DNA of 64,000 bases, taken from NCBI RefSeq assembly GCF_950101795.1, contig NZ_CATNLZ010000001.1, positions 627,382 to 691,381 on the forward strand, written 5' to 3'. Numbering within the stretch: position 1 is the stretch's first letter; each line of letters begins with the position of its first letter. The translations under genes and the position numbers were made by a program. This DNA is from Nocardioides sp. T2.26MG-1 (GTDB lineage: Bacteria > Actinomycetota > Actinomycetes > Propionibacteriales > Nocardioidaceae). Of this stretch, positions 16,858 through 25,738 are shown piece by piece. Under the pieces are notes generated by a model. It saw only the letters and a program-made list of their open reading frames with translations, searched no databases and was not told where the DNA came from.

Positions 16858-17427
16858 CTACTGCCGGCCGAGCGGCAGCTCGGCGACGGTCTCGTAGCGC
16901 GGCCGGCCGCGGGGCCCCTCGCCGAGGTACGACGCCACCAGCTCGACCCGGTCGGCCCGCCACGCGGGCCCGGCGTACCCCTCGAGCAGCCGCACCCAGC
17001 TCGTCACCTCGGCCGGGTGCCCGATCCGGGCGAGGGTGACGTGCGGGCGGAACCGCTGCCCGTCGACCGCGATGCCCGCCCGGTTGGCCGCCGCCCGGCA
17101 GCCGGTCGCGAGCCGCTCGAGCTCGGTGCGGCCGGCGTCGTCGAGGCCGAGCCCCGCCCAGAGCACCCGCGCGCGTGCGGGGCTGGGGAAGGCGCCGCCG
17201 CCGGCGATCGCGACGTCGAACGGGGTACGCCGGGTCGCGGCGCGGGTGAGCCGTTCGAGCAGGTCGTCGAGCCGGCGCTCCTCCACGTCGGCCAGGAACG
17301 CCAGCGTCACGTGCAGCTGCTCGACGCCCGCCCACCGGAACTCCCCGGCCGGCCGGCGCGGCTCGAGGAACGCGTCGAGGTGCTCGATCGCCTCCTCGGG
17401 CGGGACCAGGGCCGCGAACATCCGCAC
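16858..17427 (-). CDS. thpR: RNA 2',3'-cyclic phosphodiesterase
   Basis: A 189-aa member of the 2H phosphoesterase family. The two HxT motifs are HVTLAFL (about residue 39) and HVTLARI (about 129), spaced as in ThpR/LigT proteins that open 2',3'-cyclic phosphates on RNA ends. GTG 17427 sits 6 nt after TAGGTT and is likely leaderless; ATG 17421 would shorten it by two residues. The gene ends against the alarmone synthetase gene on the other strand. Confidence 0.9.
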   Translation of the reverse strand: MRMFAALVPPEEAIEHLDAFLEPRRPAGEFRWAGVEQLHVTLAFLADVEERRLDDLLERLTRAATRRTPFDVAIAGGGAFPSPARARVLWAGLGLDDAGRTELERLATGCRAAANRAGIAVDGQRFRPHVTLARIGHPAEVTSWVRLLEGYAGPAWRADRVELVASYLGEGPRGRPRYETVAELPLGRQ

Positions 17428-17433
17428 CCGACC

Positions 17434-17439
17434 AACCTA
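17434..17439 (-). promoter_or_regulatory. -10 box of a likely leaderless thpR promoter
   Basis: Reading on the minus strand, TAGGTT is followed by 6 nt and GTG 17427. Confidence 0.5.
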
Positions 17440-17454
17440 CGTCGGCCGCCCCGG

Positions 17455-17541
17455 GTTGACCCGCCCGAAACTTCACGACGGGTCAACGCGATTTGTCGAC
17501 AAGGCACGTTGACCCGCCCGAAAGTTTCGGGCGGGTCAACG
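17455..17541. repeat. double GTTGACCCGCCCG hairpin element
   Basis: 17507-17541 is a perfect 35-base inverted repeat with 17-nt arms around one central base. 17455-17487 is a related imperfect hairpin with 9-nt arms (GTTGACCCG/CGGGTCAAC). Both begin with the same GTTGACCCGCCCGAAA. A small palindrome, TTGTCGACAA, lies between them (17493-17502). The element separates thpR from the transporter gene upstream of it and probably terminates the latter. A relative occurs at 59928-59961. Confidence 0.65.
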
Positions 17542-17544
17542 TGG

Positions 17545-18282
17545 TCAGCCGATCTGGGTGCCGAGCGCGGCACCGATGCCATAGGTGACGGCCATCGCGA
17601 ACAGGCCGCCCGCGACGTTGCGGGCGAGCGCGCGGCCGGGGCTGCTGTAGCCCAGACGGGCGCTGACCCAGCCGGTGAGCGCGAGCGCGACGACGACGAC
17701 TCCGACCGTGAGCCAGACCCGCAGCGCCTCCGAGCCGAGGATGATCGTCGACAGCGGCAGCAGCGCGCCGATGGTGAAGGACAGCATCGACGCCCAGGCG
17801 GCGTGCACCGGGCTGGAGATGTCGTCGGGGTCGATGCCGAGCTCGACCTCGGCGTGCGCGGCGAGCGCGTCCTGCTCGGTCAGCGCCGTCGCCACCTCGA
17901 GGGCGAGCTCGTCCGAGAGGCCCTTGGCGGCGTAGAGCCCGGCGAGCTCGGCGAGCTCCGCCTCGGGCTCGTCGCGCAGCTCGCGGCGCTCCTTGGCGAG
18001 CAGGGCCAGCTCGGAGTCGCGCTGGGTGCTGACCGAGACGTACTCACCGGCGCCCATGCTCATCGCACCGGCCGCCAGCCCGGCGACACCGGCGATCATG
18101 ATCGCGTTGCGGTCGCCGGTCGCGCCGACGGCACCGATGACGATGCCGGCCGTCGACACGATGCCGTCGTTGGCGCCGAGCACGGCGGCGCGCAGCCAGT
18201 TGAGCCGGTTGTTGAAGCCGCGGGGATGCGGCTCGTCGGGATGTGGCCCGATCGGCACGGACTGGATCTCACTCACCGCCAT
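17545..18282 (-). CDS. VIT1/CCC1 family iron/manganese transporter
   Basis: A 245-aa membrane protein. The N-terminal signature NNRLNWLRAAVLGANDGIVSTAGIVIGAVGA and the GAMSMGAGEYVSVSTQRDSE segment are characteristic of VIT1/CCC1 transporters, which move Fe2+ or Mn2+ out of the cytosol. A cytoplasmic helical insert rich in Glu (about 95-150) probably binds metal. About five membrane segments are visible. ATG 18282 is favoured over the in-frame GTG at 18339 because the extra 19 residues are not family-like. Confidence 0.88.
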   Translation of the reverse strand: MAVSEIQSVPIGPHPDEPHPRGFNNRLNWLRAAVLGANDGIVSTAGIVIGAVGATGDRNAIMIAGVAGLAAGAMSMGAGEYVSVSTQRDSELALLAKERRELRDEPEAELAELAGLYAAKGLSDELALEVATALTEQDALAAHAEVELGIDPDDISSPVHAAWASMLSFTIGALLPLSTIILGSEALRVWLTVGVVVVALALTGWVSARLGYSSPGRALARNVAGGLFAMAVTYGIGAALGTQIG

Positions 18283-18357
18283 GGGACGAATCCAACGCCG
18301 CCCGGAGGGGCCCTGCAACCAAGGATTGCCTGTGCTCACGGGGATTCCGCCCCCCTC

Positions 18358-19503
18358 TCAGAGGCCGAGGTCGCGACCGATCAGCTCCTTCATGATCTCA
18401 TTGGAACCCGCCCAGATCTTGGAGACGCGGGCGTCCCGCCAGGCCCGGGCGACGCGGTACTCGTTCATGTAGCCGTAGCCGCCGTGCAGCTGGACGCAGT
18501 GGTCGAGCACCTCGTTCTGCACCTGCGAGCTCCACCACTTGGCCTTGGCCGCGTCGATGGGGGTCAGCTCGCGCGCGGCGTGGGCGACCACGCACTGGTC
18601 GATGAACGCCTCGGTCACCTCGATCTGCGTGAACAGCTCGGCGAGCAGGAACTTGTTGTGCTGGAACGACCCGATGCCCTGGCCGAACGCCTTGCGGTCC
18701 TTGGTGTACTGCAGCGTCTCGATCAGGATCTGCTTGGCGTGTGCGACGTTGGAGATCGCACAGCCGAGTCGCTCCTGCGGCAGCTTCTGCATCATGTGGA
18801 TGAAGCCGCCGTCGAGCTCCCCGACGATCTCGGCGTCGGTGACGCGGACGTTCGAGAGGTTGAGCTCGGCGGTGTCGGACTCGTCCTGGCCGACCTTGTC
18901 GAGCTTGCGGCCGCGGCTGAAGCCCGGCGCGGTGGCGTCGACCGCGAACAGCGTGATGCCGCGGGCCTTCTTCTCCGGCGACGTGCGCGCCGCGATGATC
19001 ACGAGGTCGGCCGAGTAGCCGTTGGTGATGAACGTCTTGGACCCGTTGAGCACCCAGCCGTCGCCGTCCTTGACGGCCGTGGTCTTGAGCGCCGCGAGGT
19101 CGGAGCCGCCGGAGGGCTCGGTCATGCCGATCGCGAGCAGGATCTCGCCGGCGGCGACGCCGGGCAGCCAGCGCTTCTTCTGCTCCTCGGTGCCGAGCTC
19201 GACGAGGTACGGCGCGGTGATGTCCGCGTGGATGCCGACGCAGGAGCCGAGCGCGGCGTTGACCTTGTTCAACTCCTCGAGGAGCACCGCGTTGAACCGA
19301 TAGTCGCCCGCCTCGGCGCCACCGTGCTCCTCGGGGATCTCCAGGCCGAGGAAGCCCTGCCTGCCCGCCTCGAGCCAGAACTCCCGCGGGATCGCCTTGT
19401 CCGCGGCGTGCTGCTCGACGTGGGGGATGACCGACCGCTCGAGGAACTCGCGCACGGAGGCGCGGAACGCCTCGTGGTCCTCGTCGTAGATGCTCCGCTT
19501 CAT
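18358..19503 (-). CDS. acyl-CoA dehydrogenase (long-chain type)
   Basis: A 381-aa FAD enzyme catalysing alpha,beta-desaturation of acyl-CoA. The segments IGMTEPSGGSDLAALKTTA and NGSKTFITNG are the two family signatures. The usual C-terminal catalytic Glu position reads WAGSNEIMKE, with Ala where medium-chain enzymes have Glu; instead Glu occurs in LPQERLG, where the long-chain and isovaleryl-CoA enzymes carry their catalytic base. This places it in the LCAD-like group. ATG 19503 gives MKRSIYDEDHEAF, the usual start; a GTG or ATG nine bases upstream (19512) is also open. Confidence 0.92.
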   Translation of the reverse strand: MKRSIYDEDHEAFRASVREFLERSVIPHVEQHAADKAIPREFWLEAGRQGFLGLEIPEEHGGAEAGDYRFNAVLLEELNKVNAALGSCVGIHADITAPYLVELGTEEQKKRWLPGVAAGEILLAIGMTEPSGGSDLAALKTTAVKDGDGWVLNGSKTFITNGYSADLVIIAARTSPEKKARGITLFAVDATAPGFSRGRKLDKVGQDESDTAELNLSNVRVTDAEIVGELDGGFIHMMQKLPQERLGCAISNVAHAKQILIETLQYTKDRKAFGQGIGSFQHNKFLLAELFTQIEVTEAFIDQCVVAHAARELTPIDAAKAKWWSSQVQNEVLDHCVQLHGGYGYMNEYRVARAWRDARVSKIWAGSNEIMKELIGRDLGL

Positions 19504-19525
19504 GGCGGGCATCCTACGTCGTGCG

Positions 19526-21007
19526 CTACTGGTCGGTAACCGGCTCCACGACCCGGGTGGTCATCACCGCCGCGACCGCGAGCAGGGACACCGCCGCGAC
19601 CGCGGAGGCGACGAACACCGCGTGCACCGCCGGGTGCAGGACGCCCGGAGTCAGGTGCTCGAGGTCGGGTACGCCGCGCCCGAGCCGCGAGGCGACCACG
19701 CCGTTCGCGATCGCGCCGAAGACCGCGACCCCCACCGCGCTGCCGACCGAGCGGGCGAACATCGTCGTACCGGTCGCGACCCCGCGGTGCTGCCAGGTCA
19801 CCGAGGACTGGGCGGCGATCACGGACGGGCTCGCGACCAGGCCGAAGCCGAGGCCCATGACGAAGCACGGCGCGGCCAGGTGCAGGATCGAGCTGCCCGG
19901 GTCGATGGTCACCAGCAGGGCCGCGCCGGCGAGACCGACGGCGCCGCCGATCAGCATCGTCCGGCGGAAGCCGATCGTGAGGTAGAGCCGGCCCGCGTTG
20001 GAGGCCGCGATCGGCCAGCCGAGCGTCATCGCGGCGAGGGCGAACCCCGCCACCACCGCGCCGTGGCCGAGCACGGTCTGGGCGTAGAGCGGGACGTAGG
20101 TCGAGAGCCCCATGATCAGCACCCCGACCACGAGCGACGCGAGCATCGCGGAGACCAGCACCCGGTGGCGGAACACCCACAGCGGCAGCACCGGCTCCAC
20201 CGCACGCCGCTCGACGAGGCCGAACGCCACGAGCAGCGCGCCGGCGACCGCGAACAGCGTGATGCTCGTGCCCGACGACCACGTCCAGCGGATGCCACCC
20301 TCGAGCAGCGCGAGCAGGAGCAGTACGCCGCCGCCGGCCAGGAGCAGTGAGCCGGCGTAGTCGATCCGGTGCCGCTCCCGGGCCACGTCCTCGGCGAAGT
20401 GCCGCCACAGCATCCAGCCGGCGGCGACCCCGAGCGGCAGGTTCACGAAGAAGATCCACCGCCAGGAGAGGTAGTCGGCGAAGACGCCGCCCAGCGTGGG
20501 ACCGACGACGGCGGAGATCGCCCAGACGCTGGCGAGGTAGCCCTGGACCTTGGCCCGCTCCGCGACGGAGTAGATGTCGCCGACGATCGTCATGCCGACC
20601 GGCTGCACCGCGCCGGCGCCCAGACCCTGCACGGCGCGGAACGCGATCAGCGCGCCCATCCCCCACGCGAGCCCGCACAGCAGCGAGCCGACCAGGAACA
20701 GGCCCACACCCACCAGCATCACGGGCTTGCGGCCGTACTGGTCCGCGAGCTTGGCGTAGACGGGCACCGAGACCGCCTGTGCCAGGAGGTAGACCGAGAA
20801 CAGCCACGGGAATTGGGTGAACCCGCCGAGGTCCTCGACCACCGACGGCACCGCCGTGGCGAGGATCGTCGAGTCGATCGCGACCAGGCCGATGCTCAGC
20901 ATCACCGCCAGCAGCACCGGCCCGCGCTCGGAGCGCAGGCCCACGCTCGCGCGGGAGATGTCGGACTGGGCCACGTCCGGCCGCAACCGGCGCCGCGGGT
21001 GAGGCAT
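19526..21007 (-). CDS. MFS multidrug exporter, DHA2 (14-TMS) type
   Basis: A 493-aa membrane protein. Motif A (ADQYGRKPVMLVG) and the DHA2 features AIDSTILATAVPSVVEDLGG at the N-terminus and AVQGLGAGAVQPVGMTIVGD are clear. About 14 hydrophobic segments are visible, as in EmrB/QacA proteins. An unusually long charged N-tail (about 25 residues) precedes the first segment. The gene is divergent from glgX. No substrate can be inferred, and no adjacent TetR-type regulator is present. Confidence 0.88.
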   Translation of the reverse strand: MPHPRRRLRPDVAQSDISRASVGLRSERGPVLLAVMLSIGLVAIDSTILATAVPSVVEDLGGFTQFPWLFSVYLLAQAVSVPVYAKLADQYGRKPVMLVGVGLFLVGSLLCGLAWGMGALIAFRAVQGLGAGAVQPVGMTIVGDIYSVAERAKVQGYLASVWAISAVVGPTLGGVFADYLSWRWIFFVNLPLGVAAGWMLWRHFAEDVARERHRIDYAGSLLLAGGGVLLLLALLEGGIRWTWSSGTSITLFAVAGALLVAFGLVERRAVEPVLPLWVFRHRVLVSAMLASLVVGVLIMGLSTYVPLYAQTVLGHGAVVAGFALAAMTLGWPIAASNAGRLYLTIGFRRTMLIGGAVGLAGAALLVTIDPGSSILHLAAPCFVMGLGFGLVASPSVIAAQSSVTWQHRGVATGTTMFARSVGSAVGVAVFGAIANGVVASRLGRGVPDLEHLTPGVLHPAVHAVFVASAVAAVSLLAVAAVMTTRVVEPVTDQ

Positions 21008-21161
21008 TCCCGACACTGCGTGGCGGGTTGGTCGCCACGGAGACGGGGTACGACGTGGATCGGGATTGACCGACCAGACCGAGGGGTGTGCTTTGATCGT
21101 TCCAACCGCCGACGGGGTGGAGCAGGTGGACGAGCGGCCGGGCGCTCAGGGAGAGGGTGTC

Positions 21162-23342
21162 ATGGAGGTCTGGCCGGGACGCGCCTACCCGCTGGGTGCG
21201 ACGTTCGACGGGAGCGGCACCAACTTCGCGCTGTTCAGTGAGGTCGCCGAGAAGGTCGAGCTGTGCCTGTTCGACGCCGAGGGCACCGAGACCCGCGTCG
21301 AGCTCACCGAGGTCGACGCCTACGTCTGGCACGCCTACCTGCCCGCCGTCCAGCCCGGCCAGCGCTACGGCTACCGCGTGCACGGCCCCTGGGACCCCGA
21401 GAACGGCCAGCGCTGCAATCCCAACAAGCTCCTGCTCGACCCCTACGCCAAGGCCACCGCGGGCGAGATCGACTGGGACCAGAGCCTGTTCTCCTACAAC
21501 TTCGGCGACCCGGACTCCCGCAACGACGACGACTCGGCGTCGCACATGACCCACGGCGTCGTGATCAACCCGTTCTTCGACTGGGAGGGCGACCGCCGGC
21601 TCGACTACCCCTACAACGAGTCGATCATCTACGAGGCGCACGTCAAGGGCCTGACCCAGCTGCACCCGGACATCCCTGAGGACCTGCGCGGCACGTACGC
21701 CGCCCTCGCGCACCCGGCGGTCACCGAGCACCTCACCAAGCTCGGCGTCACCGCCATCGAGCTGATGCCCGTGCACCAGTTCATCCAGGACAGCACGCTG
21801 CTCGAGAAGGGCCTGCGCAACTACTGGGGCTACAACACCCTCGGCTTCTTCGCGCCGCACGCCGACTACGCCGCCACCGGGCTGCCCGGCCAGCAGGTGC
21901 AGGAGTTCAAGACCATGGTCAAGGCGATGCACGCCGAGGGCATCGAGGTCATCCTCGACGTGGTCTACAACCACACCGCGGAGGGCAACCACCTCGGCCC
22001 GACGCTGAGCTTCAAGGGCATCGACAACGCGGCGTACTACCGGGTGGTCGAGGACGACCAGCGCTACTACATGGACTACACGGGCACCGGCAACAGCCTC
22101 AACGTCCGCCACCCGCACTCGCTCCAGCTGATCATGGACTCGCTGCGCTACTGGGTCACCGAGATGCACGTCGACGGGTTCCGCTTCGACCTCGCCTCGA
22201 CCCTGGCCCGTGAGTTCTACGACGTCGACCGGCTCTCGACGTTCTTCGAGCTCGTGCAGCAGGACCCGGTCGTCAGCCAGGTGAAGCTGATCGCCGAGCC
22301 GTGGGACATCGGCCCCGGCGGCTACCAGGTCGGCGGCTTCCCCCCGCAGTGGACCGAGTGGAACGGCAAGTATCGCGACACTGTCCGCGACTTCTGGCGC
22401 GGCGAGCCGTCGCTGGGCGAGTTCGCCTCGCGCCTCGCCGGCTCGGCCGACCTCTACGAGCACTCGGGCCGCCGCCCGGTGGCGAGCATCAACTTCGTCA
22501 CCGCCCACGACGGCTTCACGCTCAACGACCTGGTCTCCTACAACGACAAGCACAACGAGGCCAACGGCGAGGACAACAAGGACGGCGAGAGCCACAACCG
22601 CTCGTGGAACCACGGCGTCGAGGGGCCCACCGACGACCCCGAGATCCTGGCGTTCCGCGCCCGCGAGCAGCGCAACTTCATCGCGACGCTGCTGCTCAGC
22701 CAGGGCGTCCCGATGCTGCTGCACGGCGACGAGATGGGCCGCACCCAGCACGGCAACAACAACACCTACGCCCAGGACTCCGAGATCAGCTGGGTGCACT
22801 GGGAGGACGCCGACCGCCCGCTGATCGAGTTCACCGCGGCACTGACCCGGCTGCGGCGCGAGCACCCGACGTTCCACCGCAAGCGCTTCTTCACCGGGAG
22901 CACCGTGCGGGTGCCCGACGGCACCCTGGACGACGGGGAGGGCGGCGACCGGCTCAACGACATCGTCTGGCTGCACCTCGACGGACACCCGATGGTCGAC
23001 GGTGACTGGACCAGTGGCGCCCAGGCCATCGGCATGTACCTCAACGGCCACGGCATCGACGGCAAGGACGAGCGCGGCGGACCGATCATTGACGACCACT
23101 TCCTGCTGTACTTCAACGCCGACGGCCCGGCCGAGGTGACCCTGCCTCCCGACGAGTACGCCGAGGCCTGGGACGTCGTGGTCGACACCGGCGGCTCGGC
23201 CGACGAGCAGCCGGCGTACGCCGCGGGCTCGACGTACTCGATGACCTCGCGCAGCGTGCTCGTCCTCCGCGAGCACCAGGAGCCCGAGGCGGATCCCGAC
23301 CACTCGGTCGCCGCGTCGGTCGCCCAAGCTCGCCGGAGCTGA
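21162..23342 (+). CDS. glgX: glycogen debranching enzyme
   Basis: A 726-aa isoamylase-type enzyme that cleaves alpha-1,6 branches. It has an N-terminal CBM48 domain (about 1-120) and a GH13 barrel with all four regions: DVVYNHT (I), GFRFDLAS with the nucleophile Asp (II), LIAEPWD with the acid Glu (III) and FVTAHDG (IV). ATG 21162 follows GGGAGAGGG and begins MEVWPGRAYPLGATFDG, the usual start; the in-frame start at 21066 adds 32 atypical residues. It is the first gene of a three-gene trehalose operon and is 4 nt from treY. Confidence 0.95.
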   Translation: MEVWPGRAYPLGATFDGSGTNFALFSEVAEKVELCLFDAEGTETRVELTEVDAYVWHAYLPAVQPGQRYGYRVHGPWDPENGQRCNPNKLLLDPYAKATAGEIDWDQSLFSYNFGDPDSRNDDDSASHMTHGVVINPFFDWEGDRRLDYPYNESIIYEAHVKGLTQLHPDIPEDLRGTYAALAHPAVTEHLTKLGVTAIELMPVHQFIQDSTLLEKGLRNYWGYNTLGFFAPHADYAATGLPGQQVQEFKTMVKAMHAEGIEVILDVVYNHTAEGNHLGPTLSFKGIDNAAYYRVVEDDQRYYMDYTGTGNSLNVRHPHSLQLIMDSLRYWVTEMHVDGFRFDLASTLAREFYDVDRLSTFFELVQQDPVVSQVKLIAEPWDIGPGGYQVGGFPPQWTEWNGKYRDTVRDFWRGEPSLGEFASRLAGSADLYEHSGRRPVASINFVTAHDGFTLNDLVSYNDKHNEANGEDNKDGESHNRSWNHGVEGPTDDPEILAFRAREQRNFIATLLLSQGVPMLLHGDEMGRTQHGNNNTYAQDSEISWVHWEDADRPLIEFTAALTRLRREHPTFHRKRFFTGSTVRVPDGTLDDGEGGDRLNDIVWLHLDGHPMVDGDWTSGAQAIGMYLNGHGIDGKDERGGPIIDDHFLLYFNADGPAEVTLPPDEYAEAWDVVVDTGGSADEQPAYAAGSTYSMTSRSVLVLREHQEPEADPDHSVAASVAQARRS

Positions 23343-23346
23343 GCCA

Positions 23347-25734
23347 GTGTCCGGCCAGCGGAGGACCCCGGTCAGCACCTACCGGCTGCAGATCACGTCC
23401 GACTTCGACCTGTTCGAGGCGGCGCGGCGGCTGCCCTACCTGCACGCGCTCGGCGTCGACTGGGTCTACCTGTCGCCGCTGCTCGCCGCCGAGCCTGGCA
23501 GCGACCACGGCTACGACGTGGTGGCGTTCGACCGGATCGACCCGGCCCGGGGTGGCGCCGAGGGACTCGCCGCGATGTCGGCCGAGGCCCGCCGGCTCGG
23601 CCTGGGCGTGCTCGTCGACATCGTGCCCAACCACGTCGGGGTCGCGACGCCTGCCGAGAACGCCTGGTGGTGGGACCTGCTGCAGCACGGCCGCGACTCG
23701 GCGTACGCCGACGCGTTCGACGTCGACTGGGACGCCGGCGACGGCAAGGTCCTGATCCCGGTGGTCGGCGACGGCGACGAGGGCTCGATCGCGGTCGAGG
23801 CCGGCCCCGAGGGTGGCGAGCTGCGCTACCACGAGATGCGGTTCCCGCTGGCGCCCGGCACCTCGACCCACGAGGAGCAGCACTACCGGCTCGTCAACTG
23901 GCGCGAGGCCGACGCCTCGCTCAACTACCGGCGCTTCTTCGCGGTCAACACGCTGGCCGGCGTGCGCGTCGAGGACCCCGAGGTGTTCGCGCAGTCGCAC
24001 GCCGAGATCAGGCGGTGGTTCGACGAGGGCCTCGTCGACGGGCTGCGCGTCGACCACCCCGACGGGCTGCGCGACCCGCAGGGCTACCTCGACGACCTCG
24101 CGAGGCTCACCGGCGGCGCCTACGTGCTCGTGGAGAAGATCCTCGAGCCCGGCGAGACGCTGCCGTCGTCCTGGGCCACGCAGGGCACCACCGGCTACGA
24201 CGCGCTCGCGTTCGTCGACCGGGTGCTCACCGACCCCGCCGGGCAGCAGCCGCTCGACGAGCTCGAGACGCGGCTGCGCGGCGGTCCCGTCGACTGGGCC
24301 GAGATGATCCGCGGCACCAAGCGCGCGGTGGCCGACGGCATCCTCCAGTCCGAGGTCCGCCGCATCGTCCGCGAGGTGACCTCGGTGGTTGAGGTGCGAG
24401 GAGCGCGCGCTCGTGCTGAGGTGCGAAGCGAAGCGAGCCTCGAAGTGACGAGCCTCGAAACCCCCGTGGACGTCACGAGCCTCCGCGACGCCGTCGCCGA
24501 GCTGCTGGCCTGCTTCCCGGTCTACCGCTCCTACCTGCCGCTGGGTCGCGAGCACCTCGACGAGGCGTTCGCCGACGCGCGGCGCACCCGGCCCGACCTG
24601 GCGGCGACGTACGACGCGCTCGAGCCGGTGCTGTCCGACCCCGCCAGCCCGCCCGCGCTGCGCTTCCAGCAGACCAGCGGCATGGTGATGGCCAAGGGCG
24701 TCGAGGACTGCGCGTTCTACCGCTTCTCGCGACTCACCTCGCTCAACGAGGTCGGCGGCGACCCGTCGGTGTTCGCGATCGGCCCCGATGCCTTCCACGA
24801 GGCGATGGTCGTCCGGCAGCGCGACTGGCCGCACGCGATGACCACGCTCTCGACCCACGACACCAAGCGCGGCGAGGACGTGCGGGCCCGGATCACCGTG
24901 CTCGCCGAGATGCCCGGCGTCTGGGCCGCCGGCCTGGACGAGCTGCTCGAGCTGGTGCCGCTGCCCGACCCGGGCTTCGGATCCCTGCTGTGGCAGGCGA
25001 TCCTCGGCGCCTGGACGCCCGATCACCTGCCCGACCTGCGAATGCGGCTGCACGGGTACGCCGAGAAGGCGATGCGCGAGGCCGGCGACCGCACCACGTG
25101 GACCGCGCCCGACGAGGCCTACGAGGCGGTCGTGCACCGCGCCGTCGACGCGGTCTTCGAATCGTCCGACGTGCAGCGGGTCCTCGGCGACCTCGCCGCT
25201 CGCATCGACGAGCCCGGCCGCACCAACGCCCTGGCCGCCAAGCTCGTCGCGATCACGATGCCGGGCGTGCCCGACGTCTACCAGGGCAGCGAGCTGTGGG
25301 AGACCAGCCTGGTCGACCCCGACAACCGGCGACCGGTCGACTTCGACCACCGCGCGGCCGTGTTGGCGGGCACCGACAGCGACGACGCGGTCGACAAGCT
25401 GCACGTCACCTGCACCGCGCTGACCCTGCGGCGCGACCGGCCCGAGCTGTTCACGACGTACGCCGGGATCGGCGCCACCGGGTCCGCGGCCGAGCACGTG
25501 CTGGCCTTCGACCGGGGTGGGGCGATCACGGTCGCCACCCGACTGCCCGTGGGGCTGCATGCTCGCGGCGGCTGGGGGGACACGGAGCTCGACCTGCCGC
25601 CCGGCCGGTGGCACGACGTGCTCACGGGCCGCCGCACGGTGGTTGAGGAGGAAGCGCTGCAACCGTCTCGATACCCCCGGCTGTCCGAGCTGCTCGGCAC
25701 GCTGCCCGTGGCCCTGCTCGTGAGGGAGGACTGA
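23347..25734 (+). CDS. treY: maltooligosyl trehalose synthase
   Basis: A 795-aa GH13 enzyme that isomerises the reducing-end alpha-1,4 bond of maltodextrins to alpha,alpha-1,1. It shows STYRLQI at the start, DIVPNHVG (region I), [13 protein letters not shown] (region II) and [10 protein letters not shown] (region III). GTG 23347 lies 4 nt after the glgX stop. It is longer than many TreY proteins because two repeat elements are read through in frame, at 24384-24465 (about residues 346-373, an Arg/Ala/Glu-rich stretch) and 25638-25678. Both fall in loop regions, so the enzyme is probably active. Confidence 0.93.
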   Translation: MSGQRRTPVSTYRLQITSDFDLFEAARRLPYLHALGVDWVYLSPLLAAEPGSDHGYDVVAFDRIDPARGGAEGLAAMSAEARRLGLGVLVDIVPNHVGVATPAENAWWWDLLQHGRDSAYADAFDVDWDAGDGKVLIPVVGDGDEGSIAVEAGPEGGELRYHEMRFPLAPGTSTHEEQHYRLVNWREADASLNYRRFFAVNTLAGVRVEDPEVFAQSHAEIRRWFDEGLVDGLRVDHPDGLRDPQGYLDDLARLTGGAYVLVEKILEPGETLPSSWATQGTTGYDALAFVDRVLTDPAGQQPLDELETRLRGGPVDWAEMIRGTKRAVADGILQSEVRRIVREVTSVVEVRGARARAEVRSEASLEVTSLETPVDVTSLRDAVAELLACFPVYRSYLPLGREHLDEAFADARRTRPDLAATYDALEPVLSDPASPPALRFQQTSGMVMAKGVEDCAFYRFSRLTSLNEVGGDPSVFAIGPDAFHEAMVVRQRDWPHAMTTLSTHDTKRGEDVRARITVLAEMPGVWAAGLDELLELVPLPDPGFGSLLWQAILGAWTPDHLPDLRMRLHGYAEKAMREAGDRTTWTAPDEAYEAVVHRAVDAVFESSDVQRVLGDLAARIDEPGRTNALAAKLVAITMPGVPDVYQGSELWETSLVDPDNRRPVDFDHRAAVLAGTDSDDAVDKLHVTCTALTLRRDRPELFTTYAGIGATGSAAEHVLAFDRGGAITVATRLPVGLHARGGWGDTELDLPPGRWHDVLTGRRTVVEEEALQPSRYPRLSELLGTLPVALLVRED
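24384..24465. repeat. GGTGGTTGAGG-type repeat element read in frame within treY
   Basis: The segment begins GGTGGTTGAGGTGCGAGG, has a core of alternating GCG/AGCGA words, and ends CCTCGAAACCCCC, whose complement nearly matches the start. It encodes a low-complexity peptide between the helix VRRIVREV and the conserved [10 protein letters not shown] of TreY. It looks like an inserted palindromic element. Confidence 0.65.
25638..25678. repeat. second GGTGGTTGAGG-type element within treY
   Basis: GGTGGTTGAGGAGG at the left and GTCTCGATACCCCC at the right form imperfect inverted ends of a 41-bp unit. It starts like the 24384 element but has a different, shorter core. It is read as [15 protein letters not shown] near the TreY C-terminus. 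Confidence 0.5.
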
Positions 25735-25738
25735 TCCG

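Noticed and set aside
19500..23378. 1,292-codon minus-strand open frame across the exporter and glgX
   Set aside because: It has no domain motifs and is explained as a shadow of two well-supported genes in other frames.
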